In this document: in pieces, positions 8,683 to 17,355 of the stretch | Position numbering within the stretch: position 1 is the first letter of the stretch | Layout of the letters: each line of letters begins with the position of its first letter | Assembly (NCBI GenBank): GCA_040768665.1 | Contig: JAXGMN010000060.1 | Coordinates: 1-64,000 of the forward strand | Source of the DNA: JABWBD01 sp040768665 | Lineage (GTDB): Bacteria; Planctomycetota; Planctomycetia; Pirellulales; Thermoguttaceae | Direction: 5' to 3' | DNA length: 64,000 bases | The notes under the pieces: model-generated | The model's database searches: none | The model's input: the letters and a program-made list of their open reading frames with translations, nothing else | Told to the model about the DNA's origin: nothing | Translations under genes and position numbers: made by a program

Positions 8683-10623
8683 GTGCTAGCACCGATCCGC
8701 GGCAGAAAGGCCATCCGAGCAACGCGAACATGCTCGCGTGCGGCCGCCTTCGTGTCGGAACGCCTGACCGTGGGCTGGCGCCAATTCCTGTCGATGGCCG
8801 CGCTCGTTCCGATGTTCGCCGGCACGTACTACTTTGCCTATTGGCTGCGTTTCGAAGGTCTGATCGAGCCGCGCGATATTGGGAATTTCTACGCGACGGT
8901 GGTTTGGGTGATCTGCCTGAAACTCCTGACGTTTGCCTGGTTCCGTGCCGTGCAAGGTTGGGGGCGGCTTCTCACCTTCTACGACCTGCTTGCCTTGGTC
9001 AAGGCGTCGACCGTAGCTCTCCTCTTAAGCATCATCATCGACCGCTTCACGGATCCGTGGCATACCATCGCCCGCAGCATTCACCTGTTGGACTGGGGCG
9101 CCACGATCGTCGCGGTCGGCGGTGCCAGGGCGGCCGTGCGGCTGGTGCTGGAGCGGGGCCGGCTGTTGCTTCTCTCCGCGGAAAAGGTGCCGGCTTTCAT
9201 CATCGGCGCCGGCGAAGGAGGAGAGTCGCTCTTGCGCGCGATCATCCGGAACGGGCAACTCACCTACCACGTCATGGGTTTTCTGGACAACGATGCACGC
9301 CGGTTCGGCTCGCGCATCGGCGGCGTCCCCGTCCTCGGCGGTCCGGATCGGACCTTCGAACTGGCCGAGAGCCACGGCGTTCGCGAGTTGCTCGTCGTCG
9401 GCGACGGCCTCTCCGGCAGGCAGATCCGCGAGTTGGTAGACCAGGCGCCACAGCATGGAGTGCAGGTTCGGGTCTTGCCGAGCTACGAGCAGCTTATCCG
9501 CGGCAGTGTCGCCATCCAGCCGCAACCCGTGTCGATCAACGACTTGCTGCGGCGCGACCCCGTCAAACTGGAAATGGACAACCTCCGCCAGTGGATCGAC
9601 GGGCGGGTCCTGCTGGTCACCGGCAGCGCGGGCAGCATCGGCTCGGAGATCTGCCGGCAGTTGCTCAGTTTTTCACCGAACCGCCTGGTGCTCGTCGACC
9701 GGTCGGAGACAGGCCAATTCTTCCTGGAGCGGGAGCTGCGCCAACTGGCCCCGGGCGCCCCGCTGGAGGTCTGCGTTGCCGACATTCTCGACCAATGCCA
9801 CATGGCGAGACTTCTCGAGCGCCACCGTCCGCGGATCATCTTTCATGCCGCCGCGTACAAACACGTGCCCCTCATGGAATCCCATCCGGGCGAGGCGGTC
9901 AAAAACATCATAATGGCCACCAAGGGTCTGGCCGACCTGGCCATGGACAACGAGGTCGACTCCTTCGTAATGATCTCTACCGACAAGGCGATCAACCCGA
10001 CCAGCGTGATGGGCGCCTGCAAACGGGTGGCGGAGATGTACGTCCAGTCGCTCACCGGGCTGTCGTCCTGCCGGTTTGTCACTGTCCGATTCGGCAACGT
10101 GCTGGACTCCGCCGGAAGTGTCGTCCAGGTCTTTCGCAAGCAGATCCTCGACGGGGGTCCCGTCACGGTGACCGACGAGCGGATGCAGCGCTACTTCATG
10201 ACGATCCCCGAAGCCGCCCGCCTGGTCATCCAGGCGGGGATCATCGGCAACGGCGGCGAGATTCTCGTGCTCGACATGGGGGCGCCGGTGCGGATCATGG
10301 ACCTGGCCGCCGATATGATCCGGCTGTCGGGGCTGACGGTCGGCGAAGACATCGAAATCAAGGTCGTTGGCCTGCGGCCCGGCGAGAAGCTCTACGAGGA
10401 ACTGCACGCCCTCGGCGAAAAACACTTACCGACCCGGCATCCAAAGATCATGGTCGCCGATCGCAGGTATCGCGATGCGGACACGGTCGCGTCGGCCATT
10501 CGAGACCTGGAAAGGCTCGCCGAAGCGGAGGCTGAGCAGGTGATCCACTGCCTCAAGGAGACGGTGCCGGAGTATCTTCCCACGCAGCCGACGCAAGAAC
10601 CGGTACGGCTTGCGGCAGCGTGA
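8683..10623 (+). CDS. CapD/WbpM/PglF-like UDP-sugar 4,6-dehydratase
   Basis: A 646-aa protein starting at GTG 8683, with GGAG about 9 bases upstream; no in-frame ATG fits. Four N-terminal membrane helices (about 30-165) precede a Rossmann domain (about 170-290: FIIGAGEGGESLL) and the SDR catalytic domain. The latter has the NAD site VTGSAGSIGSEI (from about residue 310), HAAAYKHVPLME and STDKAINPTSVMGACKR. The SDR tyrosine is replaced by Met443 with Lys447 four residues on, as in the WbpM/PglF dehydratase branch. The expected reaction is UDP-GlcNAc to a 4-keto-6-deoxy sugar, an entry step to modified sugars for the exopolysaccharide. It is the last gene of the four-gene run; no glycosyltransferases follow it here. 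Confidence 0.88.
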   Translation: MLAPIRGRKAIRATRTCSRAAAFVSERLTVGWRQFLSMAALVPMFAGTYYFAYWLRFEGLIEPRDIGNFYATVVWVICLKLLTFAWFRAVQGWGRLLTFYDLLALVKASTVALLLSIIIDRFTDPWHTIARSIHLLDWGATIVAVGGARAAVRLVLERGRLLLLSAEKVPAFIIGAGEGGESLLRAIIRNGQLTYHVMGFLDNDARRFGSRIGGVPVLGGPDRTFELAESHGVRELLVVGDGLSGRQIRELVDQAPQHGVQVRVLPSYEQLIRGSVAIQPQPVSINDLLRRDPVKLEMDNLRQWIDGRVLLVTGSAGSIGSEICRQLLSFSPNRLVLVDRSETGQFFLERELRQLAPGAPLEVCVADILDQCHMARLLERHRPRIIFHAAAYKHVPLMESHPGEAVKNIIMATKGLADLAMDNEVDSFVMISTDKAINPTSVMGACKRVAEMYVQSLTGLSSCRFVTVRFGNVLDSAGSVVQVFRKQILDGGPVTVTDERMQRYFMTIPEAARLVIQAGIIGNGGEILVLDMGAPVRIMDLAADMIRLSGLTVGEDIEIKVVGLRPGEKLYEELHALGEKHLPTRHPKIMVADRRYRDADTVASAIRDLERLAEAEAEQVIHCLKETVPEYLPTQPTQEPVRLAAA

Positions 10624-10829
10624 TCTGCGCCTCGTCGTTAGGCTTCACTTCCTGCTGTTCCGGTCGACGTTGCGCGATGCGCACCAGAAGGTTCGCTAGA
10701 GGGTTTCGCGGAGGCGATTCGCTGGCGGCTTGAAATCCCATCGGCTATGATGCCCGACACTGCCCCAGAGCGCTGGCTGCTGAGAGCGGTCCTTGAGCAC
10801 TTGAGCAAAGACAACGGAGGGAATAGCAG

Positions 10830-12230
10830 ATGACGGCACGAGCACGCCAGGTTCAGACTCTTGTCGTGGCGGTATTGCTTTGCGCGGCCGCGATTTCATC
10901 GGCCGCACCTTGGAAGGTTGGGTTATCGCAGGTAAAGATCACGCCTTCACGTCCGGTCGTGCTGCTCGGTTATGGCGATCGGACGGGACCCTTCGAGTCT
11001 GTCGCCCGGGATATCTATGCCAAGGCCCTGGCGATAGAAGACCACCTGGGCCATAGGGCGGTGATCGTCACGGCGGACCTGGTCGGCTGGCAGGCCGCGG
11101 TGGTTACCGACGAGGTTTGCCGGCGAGTTCGGGAAAAGGCCGGGCTGGACCGCAGCCGCTTGCTGTTCAACGCCTCGCACACCCACACCGCGCCGTTGGT
11201 CAGCCTCGATCCCTGGCAAGATGCAAATCCAGTGGCACACGCGCCTCTAACGCCGGATGACACTCGCGAGACGATCGCCTACACGCGTGAGCTGCGTAGA
11301 AAGCTTGTCGAATTGGTTTGCAGCGCTCTTAACGGGCTCGAACCTGCACGATTCGCCTGGGGCGTGGGACGGGTAGACTTCCCAACCAACCGCCGGCTGC
11401 CGCAAGACGGCCGCATTGTGATGCGCGACAACCCGGAGGGACCAACTGACCGTTCCGTGCCGGTTCTGCGCATCGACGCGCCCGACGGGAAGCTGAGGGC
11501 GGTGTTGTTCGGCTGCGCCTGTCACAACACATCACTGACCGGCCGCGATAACGTGATCGCGGGCGACTATGCCGGGTTCGCTCAGGAGTATATTGGAGAG
11601 CACCATCCCGGCGTGCAGGCCATGTTCATGAGCGGCTGCGGAGCCGACGCCAATCCTTCGCCGCGGGGCTCGATGGAAATAGCCCGCCGGCACGGGCACA
11701 CCCTCGGCAGTGAAGTGCTCCGTGTGCTTGCAACGCCGCTGAAGCCGATCCGAGGCGATCTGGTTACAACGTATCGTGAGGTCGCCCTGCCACTGCAATC
11801 CTTGACCAGGCCGCAACTCGAAACACGCGCAACGCTGCCATCTGCCGAGGCAGTCATGGCCCGTCATATGCTCGCCGTGGAGACGCTACCCACCACGTAC
11901 CGCGCACCGTTCGCCGTCTGGCAGTTCGGCAGCGACCTGACCTTGATCGCTCTGCCCGCCGAACCGGTGGCCGACTACGTCTCACTCGTGCGTGAGACGC
12001 TCGGCCGAGACGACCTTTGGGTTGCGGGGTTCAACAACGACTGTTTCGGTTACCTCCCGACCGCCCAAGTAGTGCGCGAGGGCGGACATGAGGCGATCGG
12101 GATCACCCTTTGGATTTGGGGCAGAGACTTGCAAAGCAAAGCGGGGTTCTTTGCCCCGGAAGTTGAGGAGGTGGTGCTGGGCACTGTTCGCGAACTCGCC
12201 GAGGAGGCCGGGCGGGGGACACCAAACTGA
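10830..12230 (+). CDS. Neutral/alkaline ceramidase-like secreted protein (copy 1)
   Basis: A 466-aa protein with a GGAGGG ribosome-binding site 8-10 bases before ATG 10830. A Sec signal peptide covers about residues 1-26 (LVVAVLLCAAAISSAAP). The body matches the neutral non-lysosomal ceramidase N-terminal domain: VGLSQVKITPSRPVVLLGYG at the mature start, the zinc-site motif NASHTHTAP (H117, H119), and GCACHNTS (H232), with GDYAGFAQ following. It lacks the C-terminal Ig-like domain of true ceramidases, as is usual for planctomycete members, whose substrate is unknown. A decayed isomerase-like gene starts within 4 bases of its stop, and the same two families pair again at 45-49 kb. Confidence 0.85.
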   Translation: MTARARQVQTLVVAVLLCAAAISSAAPWKVGLSQVKITPSRPVVLLGYGDRTGPFESVARDIYAKALAIEDHLGHRAVIVTADLVGWQAAVVTDEVCRRVREKAGLDRSRLLFNASHTHTAPLVSLDPWQDANPVAHAPLTPDDTRETIAYTRELRRKLVELVCSALNGLEPARFAWGVGRVDFPTNRRLPQDGRIVMRDNPEGPTDRSVPVLRIDAPDGKLRAVLFGCACHNTSLTGRDNVIAGDYAGFAQEYIGEHHPGVQAMFMSGCGADANPSPRGSMEIARRHGHTLGSEVLRVLATPLKPIRGDLVTTYREVALPLQSLTRPQLETRATLPSAEAVMARHMLAVETLPTTYRAPFAVWQFGSDLTLIALPAEPVADYVSLVRETLGRDDLWVAGFNNDCFGYLPTAQVVREGGHEAIGITLWIWGRDLQSKAGFFAPEVEEVVLGTVRELAEEAGRGTPN

Positions 12231-12233
12231 TTG

Positions 12234-12904
12234 ATGGTTCGCGGCGCATTCCTCTATCCGCCGATGGAGCGGCTCCGCGCCGAGGGCTACTGGAGTTGGC
12301 CCGGATCCGGGTTCGACGCCGAGGGACGGCAGGTCCAGTACACCGAGCAGCTCCGCCAGGCCGAGAAGAAGCTCGGCATGCGGCTGGCGATCGAGGAAAC
12401 GCCGCTGGACGAACCGGCGAGCGTAAACCGCTTCATCGCCGACGTGAAGCAGTCGCCGCCGGACGGCTTGCTCTTGATCCCGTTCAAGAAAAGCCATTGG
12501 GAGCACGTCGTTCGGATCATCGAGGAGACAAAGCTCCCCGCCGTCGTTTTGGCCACGCTGGGCGTGCTGCTGTCGGACCATATCCGGCAGTTGCACCGCA
12601 AGGAGGGAGTCTATTCGATCAGCCGCCGTGCATGGGCTTCATGAGCCTGCGCGATGAGGGGATTGCCGCCGGCTGTCAGGCCGACCTGAGCGCAACGCTC
12701 AGCCTCATGCTCGTCCAGCAGCTCTTCGGCAAGCCCGGCTTCCAGTAGAACGCCTCGATGGATACCCGAAACAATCTCTACTTCGGCAGCCACTGCACGA
12801 GCCCGACGAAAATGAACGGGCCGAATGGACCGGCGGAGCCCTACATTCTCCGCAGCCATGCGGAGGCGGGCTGGGGCTGTGTTCCGCGCGCATTGACGCC
12901 GTGA
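12234..12904 (+). pseudogene. Decayed sugar-isomerase-like gene (paralogue of 47370-48854)
   Basis: The first frame (12234 to about 12625) reads VRGAFLYPP, WSWPGSGFDAEGRQVQYTEQL and PDGLLLIPFKKS, aligning with AVFLYPP, WSWPGNEFDAENRHKQYAAAL and PDGLLLIMFYNRS of the intact gene at 47370. It then loses the frame after GVYSI and about 190 residues are missing. Homology resumes in another frame (about 12632-12745) with GIAAGCQADLS and LFGKPGFQ, hits an in-frame TAG at 12746-12748, and continues to 12904 with YFGSHCTSPTKMNGPNGPAE, matching YYASHCTCATKLYGPDGAEL. The Tat leader and C-terminus are absent. A frame break, a deletion and a stop together make this a pseudogene. It abuts the ceramidase-like gene's stop. 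Confidence 0.8.
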
Positions 12905-13303
12905 GTTGAGCCCTGCCCGTGTAAATGACCATCTTCGGTTTTTCTCCCGGCACGTATTGGGCGATCGTGCCGGCGCGGTCATCAGTGCCGCCCAATGTGC
13001 GATCGTGTAGCGCATCGGCCAGGCGTGCGGCCGTCCTTGAGGATCGAACTGGCTTGGCATGGGCGGGAGCGGACCGTCGGGCAGGCCGCCGCCCCAATGT
13101 TCCGGAGGCGGAAGGATGGCGGCATCTTGCCAGTCCCATCGCCGGCGTGCGAATTCAATGCAGCGCTGCCGGCTGATGTATGAGCAACGGTATTGTCTTT
13201 CTCGTCTACGGCCACGCCGGGCTGCCGCCGGAGGCCGATCTTGCCGTCCCGGTAGAATTGACAAACGACCTACCTACCCCCCTCGCAAGAGAGAGACAAT
13301 AGG
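12905..13303. other. Intergenic; possible minus-strand gene remnant
   Basis: No intact gene. On the minus strand from about 13260 to 12930, protein-like stretches lie in shifting frames: FYRDGKIGLRRQPGVAVDEK, then PPPEHWGGGLPDGPLPPM with RYTIAHWAAL, then YVPGEKPKMVIYTGR. These look like pieces of one decayed protein, but no family was recognised. The stretch directly follows the isomerase-like pseudogene, so this may be a local zone of gene decay. Confidence 0.3.
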
Positions 13304-14389
13304 ATGTCATGTGCACTTGCATGTCCGCTGCCGTTCCTCGCAGCCATTTCGGCCGCCGCGCTGGCGGCCGTCTCGTTCCTGCCTGCTTCGGCCCGGGCAC
13401 ACGATGTTTCCGCCGAAATGGCCGAAGCGGCCAATCGCTTTCTCCGTTCGCTGGATGTCGACCAGCGCAAGCAAGTGTCCAGCGACTTTGCCGTCGAGAA
13501 TCGCACCAGTTGGCACTATTTCCCCAGTTCGATGCTTCAGGCGCAGGGCGGCCGGCGTGGGCTGCCGATCAAGGAGATGGCGGCCGACCAGCGAGCCCTT
13601 GCCCACGGGTTGCTGAACACGGCCTTGAGCCACCGCGGCTATCTCAAGGCGATGACGATCATCGCCTTGGAGGCGATCCTCCGCGATCTGGAAGGCGGAA
13701 ATGCCAGACGCGATCCCGAGATGTACCACGTTGCGGTCTTCGGAGAGCCTTCGGCCGAAGGCACGTGGGGCTGGAGTTTCGAAGGCCACCACCTCTCGGT
13801 CAACGTCACTCTGGTTGAAGGAAAGCGATTCTCCGTCACTCCCTCCTTCTTCGGCAGCAATCCGGCGATCGTGAAGGGCGGAGCCTTGGAGGGGCTTGAG
13901 GCTCTCGCCGCGGAACAGAAGCTCGCGCGACAACTCGTGCGCAGCCTCACGCCGGAGCAAACAAAGCTGGCCGTGATCTCCGACAAAGCCCCTCGCGACA
14001 TTATCACCGGCGCGGATCGCAGCGTGGCCGAGAGCCGGTTCCAGCCGCCGCAGGGAATCCCGTTCGAGAGACTCAACGCCGAACAGCAGGAGACACTTCT
14101 CGATCTCGTCCGCCAATTCACGACGAACTACCGGACGCCGGTCCTCGACGAGATCGCCCGGCGCGCCCCGATCGTCGAGGGCCGCGGAATGCACTTTGCC
14201 TGGGCGGGCAGCTTCGAGCCCGGCGAAGGCCATTACTACCGCATCCAGACCCCGCACTATCTTTTCGAATACGACAACACCCAGAACGACGCCAATCACG
14301 TCCACACCGTCTGGCGTCAGTTCGACGGCGACTTCGGCCAGGATCTCCTCCGCCACCACTACGAAACTTCGCCGCACCACGCCAAGTGA
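13304..14389 (+). CDS. DUF3500-family secreted protein
   Basis: A 361-aa protein from ATG 13304, preceded by a purine-rich AGAGAGAG stretch. A signal peptide covers about residues 1-33 (hydrophobic LAAISAAALAAVSFL, cut near ARAHD). The mature part matches DUF3500: AANRFLRSLDVDQRKQVSSD, WHYFPSSM, RGLPIKEM, then FGEPSAEGTWGWSFEGHHLS and VTPSFFGSNPA. A second half with EQQETLLDLVRQFTTNYR is followed by HFAWAGSFEPGEGHYYRIQ and the terminal YDNTQNDANHVHTVWR. The biochemical role of the family is not established. It ends 10 bases before the duplicated enolase 3' end. Confidence 0.85.
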   Translation: MSCALACPLPFLAAISAAALAAVSFLPASARAHDVSAEMAEAANRFLRSLDVDQRKQVSSDFAVENRTSWHYFPSSMLQAQGGRRGLPIKEMAADQRALAHGLLNTALSHRGYLKAMTIIALEAILRDLEGGNARRDPEMYHVAVFGEPSAEGTWGWSFEGHHLSVNVTLVEGKRFSVTPSFFGSNPAIVKGGALEGLEALAAEQKLARQLVRSLTPEQTKLAVISDKAPRDIITGADRSVAESRFQPPQGIPFERLNAEQQETLLDLVRQFTTNYRTPVLDEIARRAPIVEGRGMHFAWAGSFEPGEGHYYRIQTPHYLFEYDNTQNDANHVHTVWRQFDGDFGQDLLRHHYETSPHHAK

Positions 14390-14399
14390 CCGCTTTACG

Positions 14400-14531
14400 A
14401 CCCATACTGCACGGCGGGATCCGGCAACTGACGGGGGATCTCGGCCACGCGGTAACCGAGCCCCAGGCCGCGGACCGTGGAGAGATCGACTTGCCCCTGC
14501 CGCCGGCGGTAGAGCCCGGGATGCACCCGGG
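14400..14531 (-). repeat. Copy of the 3' end of an enolase-superfamily gene
   Basis: This 132-base segment matches 17361-17492 (constant offset 2961) with about six differences. On the minus strand it encodes the same C-terminal tail as the intact gene (RVHPGLYRRRQGQVDLSTV... ending PDPAVQYGS and a TAA stop), with only conservative replacements (F to Y, E to D, P to L). It has no gene body upstream. It is either the remnant of a second paralogue or a duplicated 3' end, and forms direct repeats flanking the beta-propeller gene. Confidence 0.8.
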
Positions 14532-14544
14532 TCTGATGACGAGG

Positions 14545-17295
14545 CTACGGCTTCGTCGATCCACCGTGACTGGCTCCCGCATCCGACGGCTGATCGAATT
14601 GCGGGACTGTGAACTTGTGAAGCATGACCGTTTCGCGGTCGACGAACCACAGTTGCGTGCCGCCAGCGGCTAGGAACGGTCCGTCCCAACGGTTTTCAGG
14701 ACGGGGCAGCGGCAACCGGCAAACGCCGATGCGACGATTGTCGGGTCCGATGATGTACAGATCTCTGTCGGCCACGACGAAGATTGTCTGCCCGTCATAG
14801 GCGACCTGCGCGGACCACGCCCACTGCCGGGGACCGAGGAAGGTTGTCCGCGGATTGCCGGCGGGGTCGTAGGTGTTCACCGAGACTTCGCCCGATCGAC
14901 TTCTGGCGAGCACGGCAACGGATCCGTCCGGCGCCACGCCGAGCGAGGACGCGTCTTCCAGCCAATGTCGATCCGGGCGTCGGCTGATCTTTCGAACGAC
15001 TTGCTGCAGGTTCTTGACCAGAAACACCTCTTCATACCCGGCAACCCAGCACATGGGACCGGCAGGTTGGAATTGCCATTGCTGAGCCACGGTGTCCAAA
15101 GCGATCTGCACGATCCCAGCCGGATTGAATTGCCTGTCGAAGCGGAGGTAAGCACCGTCCTCGCGATCGACCGCCACGAACACCTGGCCGTCTCCGGAGG
15201 CAGCGATATGAGCGATGTAGCCCTCCTGCGGCAGATCTGCCGGATTGGGGACACAGACGCCCACCTTGTTTCCAGCGGCGTCGAAGACATGAACGGTCTT
15301 GGTGCGATGGTCGCCCAGATAGACACAGTCGTTGGGATCTACGGCCACGCATTCCACTTGGTAGATCACGTCGGACGCCGCCTCTTCGCCGAGAATTCTG
15401 TCGACGGTGCCGTCGTCGGAGAGCCGCAGCAAAACGTCGCCGTCGCTCACCCAAAGCCGGCCGTCGGGCGAGCGCTGGACGTCTTGAACGTCCACGGGGA
15501 GGCCATCGGAAAACCGGGGCGAGCACTCCTTTCGGATACCACCGTGAGAATCCATCCGAACCAAGGGGTTCGGGGCGTCGAAGTCGTAAACCACAAATCC
15601 ACCGTCGCAATCCTCCGCGAGGTGCGTCGGGTAATTCGGTTCGCGTTTCCAGCCTTTCGCAAGATCGACGCTTCGAAGAAAACTGCCTTTGACGTCAAAA
15701 AGCTGAATCACATTGCGTACGTTGTCCAGAACTGCAATCGAGGCATTGCCGTACCTTGCGATGTCCTCGGCACCAAGCAATTCCTCCGGCTTGCCGGCAT
15801 AACCTTGATCCTCCTTCTGCCATAGAGGGCCTTTGTTCGCGTCGCAAAGCAGGAGCCCGAACGCGCCGCTGTACTTCATTCGATGATCGGTCAGAGCCGC
15901 GAACCGGCCATCCGGGAAACCGGCCATTGCGGCAATGGCAGGGCAGCGGAGCTGCGATAGCTTCTTGACACTTCTGGCATCAAAATCCGCGACGAAACAT
16001 TGAGCCTTGCCCTCCGGTTCGATATCCGATACCGCGACGACGCATCGGGCGCCGCCGATGCTCGCCGGACCACGTACCTCCGCCGTCTCAGGCATTTGCG
16101 GCACCGGTACACGAAGGTCATTGAGAAGGCCGCCTTGCTGGGAAACGCGGAGAAGGCGCAGATCCTCTTCCTCCCGCCACGACAGGACACAGACTCTCCC
16201 TTCCTCATCGAATTGAAAGCCGCAGACATCGCGAATCGGGCTTTCTTGCCGTCTTGCCGTACCGCCCAGAGAAATAACCGCCACCTCGTCCAACGCCACC
16301 TGGGGGAAAAGGTGAGGTTCTTGGTTCAGCTCCGGGGAATGAAACTGGTATGGGCTCCTTGCTGTCTCGCGGATCTGCCACTCGCCATCCTGCGCCTGCT
16401 TGACCGAGAAGTCGATTCGTTGGCTCTGCTTCACGGCATGAATGGCGAAAGCCGCAGGTTTGTTCGAATCCAGAATCGCTCCCTCGGCTCGAATTCGATT
16501 CCGAATTCGGTCTTCCGCTTCTTCGTTTTCGGGTACGGAATAGTCGCCATCGAGGGCGAGAGTCCAGACGGACCGTGCTTTGGCGTCGTCAAGATCGATC
16601 AGAGTAAAGACCCCGCCACAATCGCCGTCCGTGTATTTCCACCAATGGATCAAGACCAGCGACGTATCCGGTACCGCCCGCGCCGCGAGAATGAAAAGAG
16701 CTTCGTCGCTTTTCCTGTCCGGCATGGCCCGGCCCGGCTCCAGTGTGCCGAGCCGTTTGGCGGTTTTCAGGTCAAAGAGCCACCATCGCTCGATGCGTCG
16801 ATTGATGTCCGGATCGAAGATGCGAACGACGAATCGTTCGCTCGCGGAATCGAAAATCGTGCCGCTTGCGAGCGGATTGGGAGGTGTATCAAGAAAGCGG
16901 CTCCAGTGCCGGGCATGCCTCTCTTCCTTCAAGATCTTCCCCTCGGGCGAAAGCATCGCGACGATGAACTCGCCCGGGCTGTCGCTGGTTTCGAATGCGT
17001 TCCAGCCGCACATATACGCATAGCCGGCGATTCGTCCCGAATCCGCGACGGTGGCATCCCAGAGCGTGTAGGGGAGACGCTTTGCCCAAACGGGCTTCGA
17101 AGCCTTTGTGAAGCGGTAATCAGCCGGGCCCTGCCCGTGGGAATCGGTGGGATCGATCGCCAACGAGTAGATGCCTGATGGTGAGACGAAGGTCGACGGA
17201 TTCAATACCAGTGAAGGGCCGCTTATCGCAAAAGCGGATCGGAGGGCCATCCCAATCATGCAGGAGAAAAGACAGAGGGTGTTTCTCGCATTCAT
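14545..17295 (-). CDS. Large secreted beta-propeller (NHL-like) protein
   Basis: A 916-aa protein. ATG 17295 is preferred to 17316 because an AGAGGCG box precedes it. A signal peptide (MNARNTLCLFSCMIGMALRS, cut near AFA) leads into an all-beta protein with repeated propeller-like strands. The clearest NHL-type blades are in the second half: VECVAVDPNDCVYLGDHRTK, HVFDAAGNKVGV, IAASGDGQVFVAVDRE and LGVAPDGSVAVLARS. The N-terminal 450 residues are less regular (FDPDINRRIERWWLFDLKT) but also strand-rich. No catalytic motif was recognised, so a binding or scaffold role is only a guess. It is the last gene of the minus-strand run, 60 bases after the enolase-superfamily gene, and lies between the two copies of that gene's 3' end. 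Confidence 0.72.
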   Translation of the reverse strand: MNARNTLCLFSCMIGMALRSAFAISGPSLVLNPSTFVSPSGIYSLAIDPTDSHGQGPADYRFTKASKPVWAKRLPYTLWDATVADSGRIAGYAYMCGWNAFETSDSPGEFIVAMLSPEGKILKEERHARHWSRFLDTPPNPLASGTIFDSASERFVVRIFDPDINRRIERWWLFDLKTAKRLGTLEPGRAMPDRKSDEALFILAARAVPDTSLVLIHWWKYTDGDCGGVFTLIDLDDAKARSVWTLALDGDYSVPENEEAEDRIRNRIRAEGAILDSNKPAAFAIHAVKQSQRIDFSVKQAQDGEWQIRETARSPYQFHSPELNQEPHLFPQVALDEVAVISLGGTARRQESPIRDVCGFQFDEEGRVCVLSWREEEDLRLLRVSQQGGLLNDLRVPVPQMPETAEVRGPASIGGARCVVAVSDIEPEGKAQCFVADFDARSVKKLSQLRCPAIAAMAGFPDGRFAALTDHRMKYSGAFGLLLCDANKGPLWQKEDQGYAGKPEELLGAEDIARYGNASIAVLDNVRNVIQLFDVKGSFLRSVDLAKGWKREPNYPTHLAEDCDGGFVVYDFDAPNPLVRMDSHGGIRKECSPRFSDGLPVDVQDVQRSPDGRLWVSDGDVLLRLSDDGTVDRILGEEAASDVIYQVECVAVDPNDCVYLGDHRTKTVHVFDAAGNKVGVCVPNPADLPQEGYIAHIAASGDGQVFVAVDREDGAYLRFDRQFNPAGIVQIALDTVAQQWQFQPAGPMCWVAGYEEVFLVKNLQQVVRKISRRPDRHWLEDASSLGVAPDGSVAVLARSRSGEVSVNTYDPAGNPRTTFLGPRQWAWSAQVAYDGQTIFVVADRDLYIIGPDNRRIGVCRLPLPRPENRWDGPFLAAGGTQLWFVDRETVMLHKFTVPQFDQPSDAGASHGGSTKP

Positions 17296-17355
17296 GCTTC
17301 TCGCCTCTTCCGGCAATGGGAAACCAGTCTCCCGGTGCGGTTCGCAGCGTCTGGC

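Noticed and set aside
6723..8825. A 700-codon minus-strand frame
   Set aside because: Antisense to the O-antigen ligase/TPR gene and without recognisable motifs.
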